Positions 15,792 through 24,691 of a stretch of DNA of 64,000 nucleotides are shown here, piece after piece. Under the pieces are notes generated by a model. It made no database searches and was not told the DNA's origin. It saw only the letters and a program-made list of their open reading frames with translations. The stretch lies in contig CAJUBE010000013.1 of the NCBI GenBank assembly GCA_910584725.1, positions 53,331 through 117,330 of the forward strand, in the 5' to 3' direction. The position numbers were made by a program, and so were the translations under genes. Position 1 is the stretch's first letter, and each line of letters opens with the position of its first letter. The stretch comes from an uncultured Lachnospiraceae bacterium. Lineage in GTDB: Bacteria > Bacillota > Clostridia > Lachnospirales > Lachnospiraceae.

Positions 15792-17942
15792 ATGTACAAC
15801 ACTACAAATATCATAGTAGAAGCTGTCGTTTTCTTTCCCATACTTGCAGCTTTTGTAAGCTACGCCATCGGGCGCAGGAGTAAGAATACCCGGAACATCT
15901 TTGCGGATATCATAACAGGTCTTACCTTTATTCTTTGCGCCATATTGGCGGTGCAGACGCTGACAGGCGCTGCGGGCAATTCCCAACCGGTCATTGAAAT
16001 ACCCTATGTCTGCGGTATGGGACTGCATTTTACTTTGGACGGTTTCCGCGCGCTGTACGGAACCATTGCCGCCTTTATGTGGTTTATGACCACGCTCTTT
16101 TCCAAAGAATACTTCAGGCACTACAGAAACAGAAACCGCTACTATCTGTTTCTGCTGCTGACGCTTGGCGCGACGGAGGGTGTATTTTTCTCCGCGGACT
16201 TTTTTACCACCTTTGTCTTTTTTGAAATCATGTCGTTCACCTCCTATGTATGGGTGGTGCACGATGAGAAGCCAGAATCCCTGCGTGCCGGCGCCACTTA
16301 TCTTGCAGTAGCGGTGATGGGCGGACTGGTGATGCTGATGGGTATTTTCCTTTTATATGATATGACAGGAACGTTAAATTTTGCAGAGCTGAGCGGCTGC
16401 TATGATCATTATGTGCTTACAACTTCCAGCAGGATTCCCGAAAAGAAAATCTGGGCAGCGGGGCTCTGCCTGCTGTTCGGCTTCGGCGCGAAAGCCGGCG
16501 CCTTCCCGCTGCACATCTGGCTGCCAAAGGCCCATCCGGTGGCTCCCGCTCCCGCCTCCGCTCTCCTTTCCGGCATTCTGACCAAAGCGGGGATGTACGG
16601 CATACTCATCCTGACCGCCTATATCTTCTTTCAAAATACGGCGTGGGGCGCACTGATATTGATTTTGGGCGTCCTCACCATGGTGATCGGCGCATTGCTT
16701 GCCCTGTTCTCCGTTGACTTGAAACGGACGCTGGCATGTTCCTCGGTCTCCCAGATCGGCTTTATTCTCGTGGGCGTGGGCATGGCGGGTCTTTTGGGAA
16801 AGGAAAACGCCATCGCGCTGCGCGGCAGCCTTCTGCACATGGTAAACCACTCCCTGATTAAGCTGGTGCTGTTTATGGCGGCAGGCGTGGTCTTTATGAA
16901 TGTGCATAAGCTGAATCTAAATGAGATTCGCGGTTTCGGGCGAAAGAAACCGCTCTTAAACGCTATCTTTCTCATGGGTGCGCTGGGGATCGGCGGCATA
17001 CCTCTTTTCAACGGTTACATCAGCAAGACCCTGCTCCATGAAAGCATTGTGGAATACGTGTTTCTGATTAACGCAGGCGTAATTCCTGCCTCCTTCGGCA
17101 CCTCGTTTATGAACGCTGTCGAGTGGATTTTCCTGTTGAGCGGCGGACTGACCATCGCTTACATGACCAAACTTTACGTCTGTCTCTTCGTTGAAAAAAA
17201 TGCCGACGACGCCGTACAGAAAAGATATGATGCGCTGCAGGGTAAATATATGGATCGGGCGAGCGCCTTTGCCCTCACCATAAGCGCTGTCCTGCTGCCG
17301 CTTATGGGCCTTCTTCCGGGCATTGTGATGGACGGCATTGCCGATATGGGCCAGTCCTTCCTGCAGACAGAAGCAATGGAAAAAGTTTCCTATTTTTCTC
17401 TCGGCAACCTGAGGGGCGCATTGATTTCCCTGATTTTCGGCGCATTGATCTACGCCTTTGTCGTGCGGTTTCTGCTTATGAAAAAGGGAAACAAAGCGAA
17501 GGCGAGAGATTATGCAAACCGTTGGCCCGTTTGGCTTGATCTGGAAAATCTGGTTTACCGCCCTGTGCTGTTACGGATTCTGCCCTTTACTTTCGGTATG
17601 CTCTGCCGTTTTCTGGACAGTCTGGTTGACACGATTGTTGTCACGCTCAGAAAAACCCTTTACCGCGACGAAAAACTGCCCCACGAGCGGCCCGAGGGCA
17701 ATGTATTTACACATTTTGCCGCCTGCGCCGCCTCCTTCTTCGAGGGCCTCGGCAATCTGCTTTTGCGCCGCAAAAACCCGAAAAAGCGCGACTACGAACA
17801 TAAGCTGGCGCTGATGCATGAGGAGTGGAGCGAAAATACGATGATGATCACCAGAAGCATGTCCTTCGGGCTGCTGCTGTTTTGTGTCGGGCTGATCCTG
17901 ACGGTGGCTTATCTGTTTATCAAGGATGTGTTCGGGCTGTGA
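15792..17942 (+). CDS. NuoL/MrpA-like large antiporter subunit 4
   Basis: The largest subunit, 716 residues. An N-terminal antiporter core of about 500 residues keeps E in TTFVFFEIMSFTSYVWV and K in GFGAKAGAFPLHIWLPKAH. It is followed by further helices and a charged region (FLLMKKGNKAKARDYANRW onward), then a last membrane helix. It lacks the DUF4040/MbhE extension of a true MrpA; those parts are encoded separately upstream. CGGAGGTCATT precedes the ATG. It closes the operon; a hairpin follows 48 bases on. Confidence 0.88.
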   Translation: MYNTTNIIVEAVVFFPILAAFVSYAIGRRSKNTRNIFADIITGLTFILCAILAVQTLTGAAGNSQPVIEIPYVCGMGLHFTLDGFRALYGTIAAFMWFMTTLFSKEYFRHYRNRNRYYLFLLLTLGATEGVFFSADFFTTFVFFEIMSFTSYVWVVHDEKPESLRAGATYLAVAVMGGLVMLMGIFLLYDMTGTLNFAELSGCYDHYVLTTSSRIPEKKIWAAGLCLLFGFGAKAGAFPLHIWLPKAHPVAPAPASALLSGILTKAGMYGILILTAYIFFQNTAWGALILILGVLTMVIGALLALFSVDLKRTLACSSVSQIGFILVGVGMAGLLGKENAIALRGSLLHMVNHSLIKLVLFMAAGVVFMNVHKLNLNEIRGFGRKKPLLNAIFLMGALGIGGIPLFNGYISKTLLHESIVEYVFLINAGVIPASFGTSFMNAVEWIFLLSGGLTIAYMTKLYVCLFVEKNADDAVQKRYDALQGKYMDRASAFALTISAVLLPLMGLLPGIVMDGIADMGQSFLQTEAMEKVSYFSLGNLRGALISLIFGALIYAFVVRFLLMKKGNKAKARDYANRWPVWLDLENLVYRPVLLRILPFTFGMLCRFLDSLVDTIVVTLRKTLYRDEKLPHERPEGNVFTHFAACAASFFEGLGNLLLRRKNPKKRDYEHKLALMHEEWSENTMMITRSMSFGLLLFCVGLILTVAYLFIKDVFGL

Positions 17943-17989
17943 TTCTGAATGCAGCAAAGTGTGCCTCACGCTGTCCTTTCATACTGAAA

Positions 17990-18018
17990 AAGGGAGAACA
18001 TTCACGGTGTTCTCCCTT
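17990..18018. terminator. bidirectional terminator hairpin
   Basis: AAGGGAGAACA (17990-18000) pairs perfectly with TGTTCTCCCTT (18008-18018) around a 7-base loop. On the minus strand it is followed by TTTTT, a good intrinsic terminator for the 39-residue gene. On the plus strand the T-tract is weaker (CTCTCT), but the hairpin also sits just after the Mrp operon. Confidence 0.75.
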
Positions 18019-18032
18019 CTCTCTGACTTATA

Positions 18033-18152
18033 TCACTCCTGCTCCGCCGGATCGTGTGTCTCAATATATTCAATGATCGCTAATATCTCATCACTATTCA
18101 AACCTTTTTCTTTCAGCTTACGAATCAAATTAACAATCTCTTTACCAGTCAT
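18033..18152 (-). CDS. 39-residue conserved small protein
   Basis: Too short for usual gene callers but well supported. The ATG at 18152 has AGGTGATC before it, an extended -10 promoter lies 43 bases upstream, and a T-tailed hairpin follows the stop. The product begins MTGKEIVNLIRKLKEKGLNS and ends in an acidic HDPAEQE. It is predicted to be two short helices. Similar small proteins occur, as recalled, in related Clostridia. Function unknown; size and helix pattern would suit a small regulatory or adaptor protein. Confidence 0.65.
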   Translation of the reverse strand: MTGKEIVNLIRKLKEKGLNSDEILAIIEYIETHDPAEQE

Positions 18153-18194
18153 ATGATCACCTGCTTTCCAATGGCTGTTTATTGCTACAACATA

Positions 18195-18223
18195 AGTATA
18201 GCAAAATCCTCATCTGCCGTAAA
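18195..18223 (-). promoter_or_regulatory. promoter of the 39-residue gene
   Basis: On the minus strand: TTTACG (18218-18223), a 17-base spacer, then TATACT (18195-18200) preceded by TG, an extended -10. It overlaps the last bases before the stop of the upstream GLUG gene, so the small gene has its own transcript. Confidence 0.6.
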
Positions 18224-18225
18224 GC

Positions 18226-21200
18226 TTAATTCGCCAAGGTTTCCGCGCCGTCTTCACTTTCCAGGGCTGCTTCCTCCGCCCTTCGGCTCTTCCGCTTCTT
18301 TCGCTTTTTATGTACGATCACCGCAATTACCAGAATCAAGGCAGCCGCACCCGCTGCGATAAAAACAATGTACTCCATCATCCCTTTCTCCGCCACGCTG
18401 ACCGCAACCTTCACGCTGCTGCCTTCCGCGGAAAAGAGATGATAAATACCCATAAGCTCCGGTTCCGCCTTCCTCCATCCGGCATCGTCCTGCACATAAA
18501 TCTCCACGCCCTCCGTCTGTCCCTGCGGCGCCTGATAGCGAATCTGATGGGTCGATGCACCGTCATCCGGGATTTCCAGCGTCCAGCACTCAGTCAGTTC
18601 TCCGGTCTCCTCACCGCCCAGCAGCGCAACGCCCGCCGTATTCACATCCGTTTTCTCCACAGTAAGTTCATCTTCCTGGAGAAACCGGCCGTCCACCAGA
18701 AGAGAGGACTGCCCGTTATCCCGCATCCAACTCCCGGCAAGCGTCGTCAGATACCGCACATACTCCACCGATACGTCCTCGTCAAGTCTGACATTCGTCA
18801 GATCCTTATTATCCCAATCTGCATAGAAACCTTCTTTCACGGGGATATTCGGGTATTTTTCCAATGCCACGCTGCCACCGTAAGAGCACTCCGTCATTCC
18901 TACTTCTTCGTCGTCCGCATAAAAAGTAATTTTCATTTTGCGGAAATTCGCAGGAATTCCTTCCGTCTGCAAAAGCGTCTGATAGTCTACCGGCTCCGCC
19001 TTCCCGCTGTAGCTAATGCGATCAATCCCGGCAATCTCTTCAGATACGAAATAATTATCCGCAATCTCCGCATTGTCGGAAATTTTGCCCGCTATAGCGC
19101 CCGAGAAAGCCTCAGCCTCCTTCACCTTTACCATGGCAAGACAGCCGTTTATCTCATTGCCCCATCCGGCAATTCCTGCCACATATTCCTCACCGGCCAC
19201 CGTACACTTCGCATAGCTTTGTTTGATATGGGACAGTGACTGCCCTGCGATGCCGCCCACATAATCGCCTGCCGTGCTCTCAATCCTGCCGTAGTTCTCA
19301 CAGCCGAGTACCATACCCATCTCCTGCAGTCCGCATACGCCGCCCGCATAGCTCTTCTGTGCTGTTATCTTCGCCTGGTTCACATTCTTTCTGAGCACAC
19401 ACTTGGTAAGAAAAGTGGAATTTGCCCTGGCGTCTTCCAGTCCCGTGATATCGCTCTCCAGATCAAAATCGTACTCGATGGCCATGGTTCCGGCAATACC
19501 CGACACATTCAGATCCGCCTCCACATTTCCGCCATTGGTACAGTTGGCGATGGTGGCGTCCATACTCTCCTCCGCATCCACCTGCGACTCATCTTCGTAT
19601 CTGCCGGAATAATCCATATCCAGCACACCGTCCAGTGCATCCGTATACAACAGCATAATCTCACTGAACTCATCGTTGATATCCGAAAGATCATCCCCCA
19701 AGAGATCACCCGAGGAGGACATCTCATCATTTAAATACCCCATATTCTCAGAAATATTTTTTAAGTTGGAGTTAAGACTTCCCGTGGTGGATCGGTAATC
19801 CTCCCCCAGCCTCGGGAAGCTGAGATCCGGCTTGTCGTTTAAAGTCGTCAGGATGTCCTTGGTCTCCTCGCCCGCATCCTCCAAATTCTCCGCGGCGTCC
19901 TTTGCGGAAGAAGCAGCAGACTTCAACTGCTTTTTCGCATCATCCGTCATCTCGTCCGTATGCCGGGACGCAATATCCGTCATGGTCTCCAGATATTTGC
20001 GCATATCCTCCGAATATTTGCCGCCGTTATGAGCCTCGCTGTACTGTTTATCGGCATAGTCCTCAGCGGCATTTGCTATCTGGGCTGCATTTGCTGCCAT
20101 ATTTTCCGCAGCTTTCTCCTGCACCTGACGATCCGCCTCCGCCTGCACGCTGTCATCGGAGAGCGGAAAATCTCTGGTCTCCCCGCTACCGCTGTCATAA
20201 TGCACCCAACCGGTAATTCCCATATATTTTTCCGGCACATCCTTAAAATCAATGGAAGAATAGCTCCAGCCACTGTCCACGCCCGCTTCCGTCACGGGTT
20301 TCAGATCATATTCATTCGTGGTATCTTCACTGGCCGCCTTGCCGATATAATAATTCTCATAAGCCTCCGTAACTTTCGCCACATCCTCAGCGTGTTTTTT
20401 CCCAGCCTCCTCGATCGCTTTCTTTGCCTGATCGTACTGCTCCTTCTCCTCGGGCGTCATGTACTGATAGAGATCCATGGATTTTACCATGTCCTCCAGC
20501 TTTCCGGCGGCATCCTTCACGTCCCCCGCCGAGTCCGAGACGTGGTCGATCACACCGCCGTCCTTGGCCGTCTCATCCAGCACATAGTCAAAACGGCTCA
20601 CTGCCTCGTTGACGGAATCCATCATGCTGTCCGTCCACTCCACAGTCCTGTCCGCCAACGAATGGGTATCGTCAAGCGCCCTGTCCGCGAAATCCCGAAT
20701 CACCGACAGTCTGTTGGAAAGGATATCCGAGCGGTCGCCCGCGTCATCCAGCATTTTTCCGATCTGATCATGCATGGTATCGATGTGATCCGACAACTGC
20801 CGCACAATGTCCTCCGACAGATCCACCGCTATGTACGGCTCCGCCTGCCCCACGATACCGCCCACATCCTTACGGCCGTATATCTTTCCCTTATTCGCAC
20901 AGGCATACACATAACCCGACTGCCTCCCCACGATACCGCCCGTATTGTAGCCCACATGCTCATACCCGATCGTGCCTTCGTTTACACAGCTTTGTATAAT
21001 CCCCGTGGAAAGTCCTGCGATACCGCCTGTATCCACCGTATTCTCCGCGGTGGAGAGCTTCTCGCTTTTCTCGTCAGTCCCACCGTCCAGAGAGCTTAAA
21101 AGGCCTGTCGTATACTGCCCCAGATTGATGTCCTCCAGGGATCTCGCTTTGTCCTCACTGGAAATATTGACATCGGCGCGGTTGAGGCATCCCACGATGT

Positions 21201-21942
21201 TACCGACATTTTCCCCTGCTATGCCGCCCGTATAATGCGCGCCTGTGATCGTCCCCTTTGCCTCGCAGTCCATCAGCACGCCGCTGATCTCATTGTAGCC
21301 GACAATACCGCCCACATAATCGTTGGCCTCCACAACACCGTCAAAGACACAGTTTAACAAAATACCGCTGTTATCCCCCACGATGCCGCCTACCACCATC
21401 TGCTTCCCGGTCGGCCTGACCGCTCCCTCAATTTTCAGATTGGCAATCACCGCCGATTCCTGTGTGTAATTAAAAAGTCCCACATAAGAAATCGGTTTAT
21501 GCACCATAAATCCGCTGACCGTATGTCCCTGTCCGTCAAAATATCCACCGAAAGTCGGAATGGAAACAAAGTTTTCCCCGGCAAGATCAATATCCGCCGT
21601 CAGATATACCTTTTTGTTCTGCGACCATGTATCCAGCCAACAGTCTTTAGAGAAAGCCTTAAGCTCCTCTGCGCTGCCTATATAAACCTCTTCCCATTCG
21701 ACCTCTTCATCACTGTAGGAGGCAATCGTCTCGTTGGCGTCCTCCACACTGACGACTTCTTCCTCTTCGTTCTCCTCTGTCTTCCCGTCTTTTTCCTTAT
21801 CCTCTGCCCGTTTTTCCGCCTTCTCTTCTTTCTCCGCCTCTGTCTGCGGGTTTTCCTCCAAAGCCCATACATATGACGCGGGGAAAGCGCTTATCACCAT
21901 CGCCGCCGCGAGCAGCAGGGCTGTCAGTCTCTTCTTACTCAT
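18226..21942 (-). CDS. large GLUG-repeat surface protein with coiled coil and C-terminal membrane anchor
   Basis: A 1238-residue exported protein. Residues 1-27 are a signal peptide (LTALLLAAAMVISAFPAS), then an acidic Glu/Lys region to about 80. From about 185 to 390 there are repeated GLUG-type units (VGGIVGDNSG, VGGIVGYNEIS, TGGIAGENVG), seen again at about 860-960 (AGGVCGLQEMG, VGGIAGQSLS). The middle, about 390-790, is rich in Asp/Ala/Glu heptads and looks coiled coil. The end holds one membrane helix (MEYIVFIAAGAAALILVIAV) and a basic tail (HKKRKKRKSRR); there is no LPXTG sorting motif. Its start overlaps the end of the MMPL transporter gene by 8 bases. This suggests a joint function at the cell surface. 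Confidence 0.8.
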   Translation of the reverse strand: MSKKRLTALLLAAAMVISAFPASYVWALEENPQTEAEKEEKAEKRAEDKEKDGKTEENEEEEVVSVEDANETIASYSDEEVEWEEVYIGSAEELKAFSKDCWLDTWSQNKKVYLTADIDLAGENFVSIPTFGGYFDGQGHTVSGFMVHKPISYVGLFNYTQESAVIANLKIEGAVRPTGKQMVVGGIVGDNSGILLNCVFDGVVEANDYVGGIVGYNEISGVLMDCEAKGTITGAHYTGGIAGENVGNIVGCLNRADVNISSEDKARSLEDINLGQYTTGLLSSLDGGTDEKSEKLSTAENTVDTGGIAGLSTGIIQSCVNEGTIGYEHVGYNTGGIVGRQSGYVYACANKGKIYGRKDVGGIVGQAEPYIAVDLSEDIVRQLSDHIDTMHDQIGKMLDDAGDRSDILSNRLSVIRDFADRALDDTHSLADRTVEWTDSMMDSVNEAVSRFDYVLDETAKDGGVIDHVSDSAGDVKDAAGKLEDMVKSMDLYQYMTPEEKEQYDQAKKAIEEAGKKHAEDVAKVTEAYENYYIGKAASEDTTNEYDLKPVTEAGVDSGWSYSSIDFKDVPEKYMGITGWVHYDSGSGETRDFPLSDDSVQAEADRQVQEKAAENMAANAAQIANAAEDYADKQYSEAHNGGKYSEDMRKYLETMTDIASRHTDEMTDDAKKQLKSAASSAKDAAENLEDAGEETKDILTTLNDKPDLSFPRLGEDYRSTTGSLNSNLKNISENMGYLNDEMSSSGDLLGDDLSDINDEFSEIMLLYTDALDGVLDMDYSGRYEDESQVDAEESMDATIANCTNGGNVEADLNVSGIAGTMAIEYDFDLESDITGLEDARANSTFLTKCVLRKNVNQAKITAQKSYAGGVCGLQEMGMVLGCENYGRIESTAGDYVGGIAGQSLSHIKQSYAKCTVAGEEYVAGIAGWGNEINGCLAMVKVKEAEAFSGAIAGKISDNAEIADNYFVSEEIAGIDRISYSGKAEPVDYQTLLQTEGIPANFRKMKITFYADDEEVGMTECSYGGSVALEKYPNIPVKEGFYADWDNKDLTNVRLDEDVSVEYVRYLTTLAGSWMRDNGQSSLLVDGRFLQEDELTVEKTDVNTAGVALLGGEETGELTECWTLEIPDDGASTHQIRYQAPQGQTEGVEIYVQDDAGWRKAEPELMGIYHLFSAEGSSVKVAVSVAEKGMMEYIVFIAAGAAALILVIAVIVHKKRKKRKSRRAEEAALESEDGAETLAN

Positions 21943-24508
21943 GATCCGCCACCTCCCTGCTCTTATCCTGTTCCGTCACTTCACTGTTCGATGTGTCTCT
22001 GACCCCGATTTCAGGCTGCTGTCTGCTTGCCATCTCCTCAGACACCGTCTCCGTCAACTGCCTGTATTCTTCCTCCGTAAGCTCCGTCACATCTCCTGCC
22101 TCCACATAGGCGCTCAGATTACCCCTGACAATAGCACTCATGGTACCTGTCACGGTTCCTTCAATCCTGCCGCGCACCAGACCGTCCACTCTCATAAGCC
22201 CGGTCACATTCTTCGTGCGGATCGGCATATTCATGACAAAGGCCGTCTTCTCAATAATCTTATCTCCCACCAAAAGAATCTGCGGCAGGACAAACATGGT
22301 CACAAGAATAGAAATGGTAGTTCCTCTTCCCAGACATTTTCCGATGCCGAAAATCGCCGCGTTGGAAGTCAGCTTGCCAATCAAAAATCCTGCCACCACC
22401 ATCATAGTTCCCGAGGTAATAATCGTCGGAAAAGCCTGATTCATGGAATCTATAATGGACTGCCGTCTGCCGTTTTCCTTTCGCAGTTCCATATACCGCC
22501 CTGCAATAACGATAGCATAGTCAATATTTGCACCCATCTGGATCGAACTGACGATCAGATAGGACATAAAGAAAATATTGTCGTGCTGCAGCGCCGGCAC
22601 CGAAAAGTTCAGCCAGATACAGCCCTGAATCACAGCAATCAGAAGCACCGGCATACCCGCCGACTTGAAGGTGAACAAAAGCACCACCAACACGGCGAGA
22701 ATGGACACCACGTTGTTGACCAGATTGTCCCGGCCGAAAGTCTTTTGCAAATCGTACTGGCTCACCGACTCGCCGCATACCAATATCCTGCCGCCCGGAT
22801 AATACTTCTCCGCAATTTCATGCATTCTGTCAAGAAAAGCGAAGGTCTCCTCACTCTCCTCAGGAAGCGTCAAAAATACAAGCATACGACTGTAGTTTTC
22901 GCCCTGCAGCTGATTCTTCGCAAAATTCATGGCGTCAAACGCGTCGTCCAGCGTATCCTGCATGTCGTCCTCAAGAGTGACGTACCCTTCCTCCACCTCG
23001 TCATGGACAAACATAAACATGTCGATCAGGGACACCTTATATTCCGGCAGGCCGTTGACTACCTTCGCGTAGTCCTCATCGTTGACAGCGTAGGCGGCAT
23101 ATACCAGCTCCGCCACCTCATAATCCAAATCAATCAGCTCCGAGAACTGTCTGGGGGTCAGCTTATCCGTCAGACAGTAATCGTCAAGCGCTTCTATATT
23201 GGCAAGCCCCTGCGTGTAATCCACCTCCGGACATGCCTCCAGCTCCGCTAACAGTTTCGCTTCCTTCTCGTAGTCCCCCGCAGGCACGATCAGCGCAACC
23301 ATGTTGCTGGCACCGAAGTTATCCGTCTGCAGCTCCTCCGTCTTCTGGATGCTGTTCTGGATCGGCGGTGTGATCGTACTGTCGCCAAACACGTAAGGGC
23401 ATTTGCTGGAAACGGTGTACGCCCCCACAATGACAAGTACGAAAAGTGGCGCCACAATATGTCTCGTCGCGTAATCGAATTTTCCCACAAAGGGAATGTC
23501 CGGGATAAAGTTCTTATGTTTGGTCGTATCCATCAGCTTGGAGAACAGCATGATCACGCCCGGCATCAGCAGGAACACCGAGCCCAGCGCCAGAAAGATG
23601 GACTTGATCAGACACACGGACAAATCCGGCCCCATCTTATACTGCATGAAGCCCATGGCGATCAGACCGCCTATGGTTGTAAGGGAGCTGCCGCAGATCT
23701 CAGGAATCGCCTTGCTTAAGGCTATGATAATCGCCTCACGGGATTCCAAATTGACATGCTCCTCCTTATATCTGTTTAAAAGAATAATCGCATAGTCCAC
23801 CGACAGCGCAAGCTGCAGCACCACCGTCACGGAGTTGGACACAAAGGAAATCGTACCGAAAATGAAATTCGTCCCCATCTGCAGAATTGCCGCCGCCACG
23901 AAGGTGATCAGCAGAACCGGCACCTCCGCATAGGCCTGCGAAGTAAGCAAAAGCACCGTCACCACGACAAAGGCCACCAGAACCACGATGACGTTCATCT
24001 CCTCCGCAATCAGCTCCGCCTCGATATCGCCCAGCGTTGTGGACAGATAATAGTCATATCCGGCAAGTTCTTCTTTCACCCGCTCCAGCACTTCCAGGCA
24101 CTGGTCATCCTTCTCGTCATAATCGAAGGTGACATTATAATAAGAAGAACCGTTAAAATAATGGTCTTCCGTATCATCAAAGTCTATCATAAAGACACCC
24201 GGTATAAATTCCAGATCCCGCTCAATAGACTCCGCCTGTTCATAGGAAACGTTCGCCACCATCACATCACAGGTTCCGTATGTAATAAACTCCTGTTCCA
24301 TCAGATCCAGCCCCTGTTTCGTCTCCGTGGAGTCCGGAAGATAGTGCGACATGGAGTTCTCTACATTCACCCAGTTTCTCGATACGGCAGAAAAAATGAT
24401 CAAAATGCCAAACAGCAGAAAAAACAGATTTCGCTTATCCACGATGAATCCGCAGATTTTGACCATTGCCTGATTGCCGCCCTTTTTTTCATTTTGTTCG
24501 TTTTCCAT
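21935..24508 (-). CDS. MMPL/RND-family membrane transporter
   Basis: The start at 24508 (MENEQNEKKGGNQAM) is chosen for its GAGAGAGGTG site; the frame is open to 24565. The 857-residue protein shows the RND duplicated plan: a helix (LFFLLFGILIIFSAVS), a large outer loop, five helices, a second helix and outer loop, and five more helices. DYAIILLNRYKEEH and NIDYAIVIAGRYMELRKENG are the paired MMPL motifs carrying the proton-relay aspartates. Such proteins move lipids, drugs or surface molecules. It lies in one operon with the GLUG protein downstream and is probably controlled by the palindrome in its promoter. The C-terminal tail is long, acidic and cytoplasmic. Confidence 0.88.
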   Translation of the reverse strand: MENEQNEKKGGNQAMVKICGFIVDKRNLFFLLFGILIIFSAVSRNWVNVENSMSHYLPDSTETKQGLDLMEQEFITYGTCDVMVANVSYEQAESIERDLEFIPGVFMIDFDDTEDHYFNGSSYYNVTFDYDEKDDQCLEVLERVKEELAGYDYYLSTTLGDIEAELIAEEMNVIVVLVAFVVVTVLLLTSQAYAEVPVLLITFVAAAILQMGTNFIFGTISFVSNSVTVVLQLALSVDYAIILLNRYKEEHVNLESREAIIIALSKAIPEICGSSLTTIGGLIAMGFMQYKMGPDLSVCLIKSIFLALGSVFLLMPGVIMLFSKLMDTTKHKNFIPDIPFVGKFDYATRHIVAPLFVLVIVGAYTVSSKCPYVFGDSTITPPIQNSIQKTEELQTDNFGASNMVALIVPAGDYEKEAKLLAELEACPEVDYTQGLANIEALDDYCLTDKLTPRQFSELIDLDYEVAELVYAAYAVNDEDYAKVVNGLPEYKVSLIDMFMFVHDEVEEGYVTLEDDMQDTLDDAFDAMNFAKNQLQGENYSRMLVFLTLPEESEETFAFLDRMHEIAEKYYPGGRILVCGESVSQYDLQKTFGRDNLVNNVVSILAVLVVLLFTFKSAGMPVLLIAVIQGCIWLNFSVPALQHDNIFFMSYLIVSSIQMGANIDYAIVIAGRYMELRKENGRRQSIIDSMNQAFPTIITSGTMMVVAGFLIGKLTSNAAIFGIGKCLGRGTTISILVTMFVLPQILLVGDKIIEKTAFVMNMPIRTKNVTGLMRVDGLVRGRIEGTVTGTMSAIVRGNLSAYVEAGDVTELTEEEYRQLTETVSEEMASRQQPEIGVRDTSNSEVTEQDKSREVADHE

Positions 24509-24536
24509 AGAAAAACACCTCTCTCTTTCAAAGGGA

Positions 24537-24565
24537 AATATAGCATTTCGACCGCCGGTCGTCAA
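24537..24565 (-). promoter_or_regulatory. MMPL operon promoter with embedded operator palindrome
   Basis: On the minus strand: TTGACG (24560-24565), exactly 17 bases, TATATT (24537-24542). The spacer holds CGACCGCCGGTCG (24549-24561 on the plus strand), a perfect 6-base inverted repeat around one base. GACCGnCGGTC palindromes are typical TetR-family operators, and a repressor bound here would block RNA polymerase. No TetR gene lies in the window next to it. Confidence 0.7.
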
Positions 24566-24595
24566 TTCCGTGCAGGGCGAGTTTTATACATTCCC

Positions 24596-24624
24596 TTGAA
24601 ATTGTATAGAATACGTCGTAAACT
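24596..24624 (+). promoter_or_regulatory. possible ktrB promoter
   Basis: TTGAAA (24596-24601), 17 bases, TAAACT (24619-24624), on the correct strand 68 bases before ktrB. The match is moderate. It is divergent from the MMPL promoter and about 30 bases from it. Confidence 0.4.
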
Positions 24625-24691
24625 ATATCTGTGTCTACGTGACAGTGAATCCGAAGGCTGAGCTGTTATGTGCTGACGGAAAGGTTTTCCC

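Noticed and set aside
8286..17942. Complex I or membrane-bound hydrogenase operon
   Set aside because: No NiFe large or small subunit, NuoI-type ferredoxin or NuoB-like gene is present in the run.
19960..21099. 379-residue frame opposite the GLUG gene
   Set aside because: Antisense shadow rich in His, Arg and Ile with no recognisable domain or start site.
21734..23251. 505-residue frame opposite the MMPL/GLUG genes
   Set aside because: Antisense to two clear genes; the composition (many His, Arg, Ser) is not protein-like, and it crosses the overlap of both genes.
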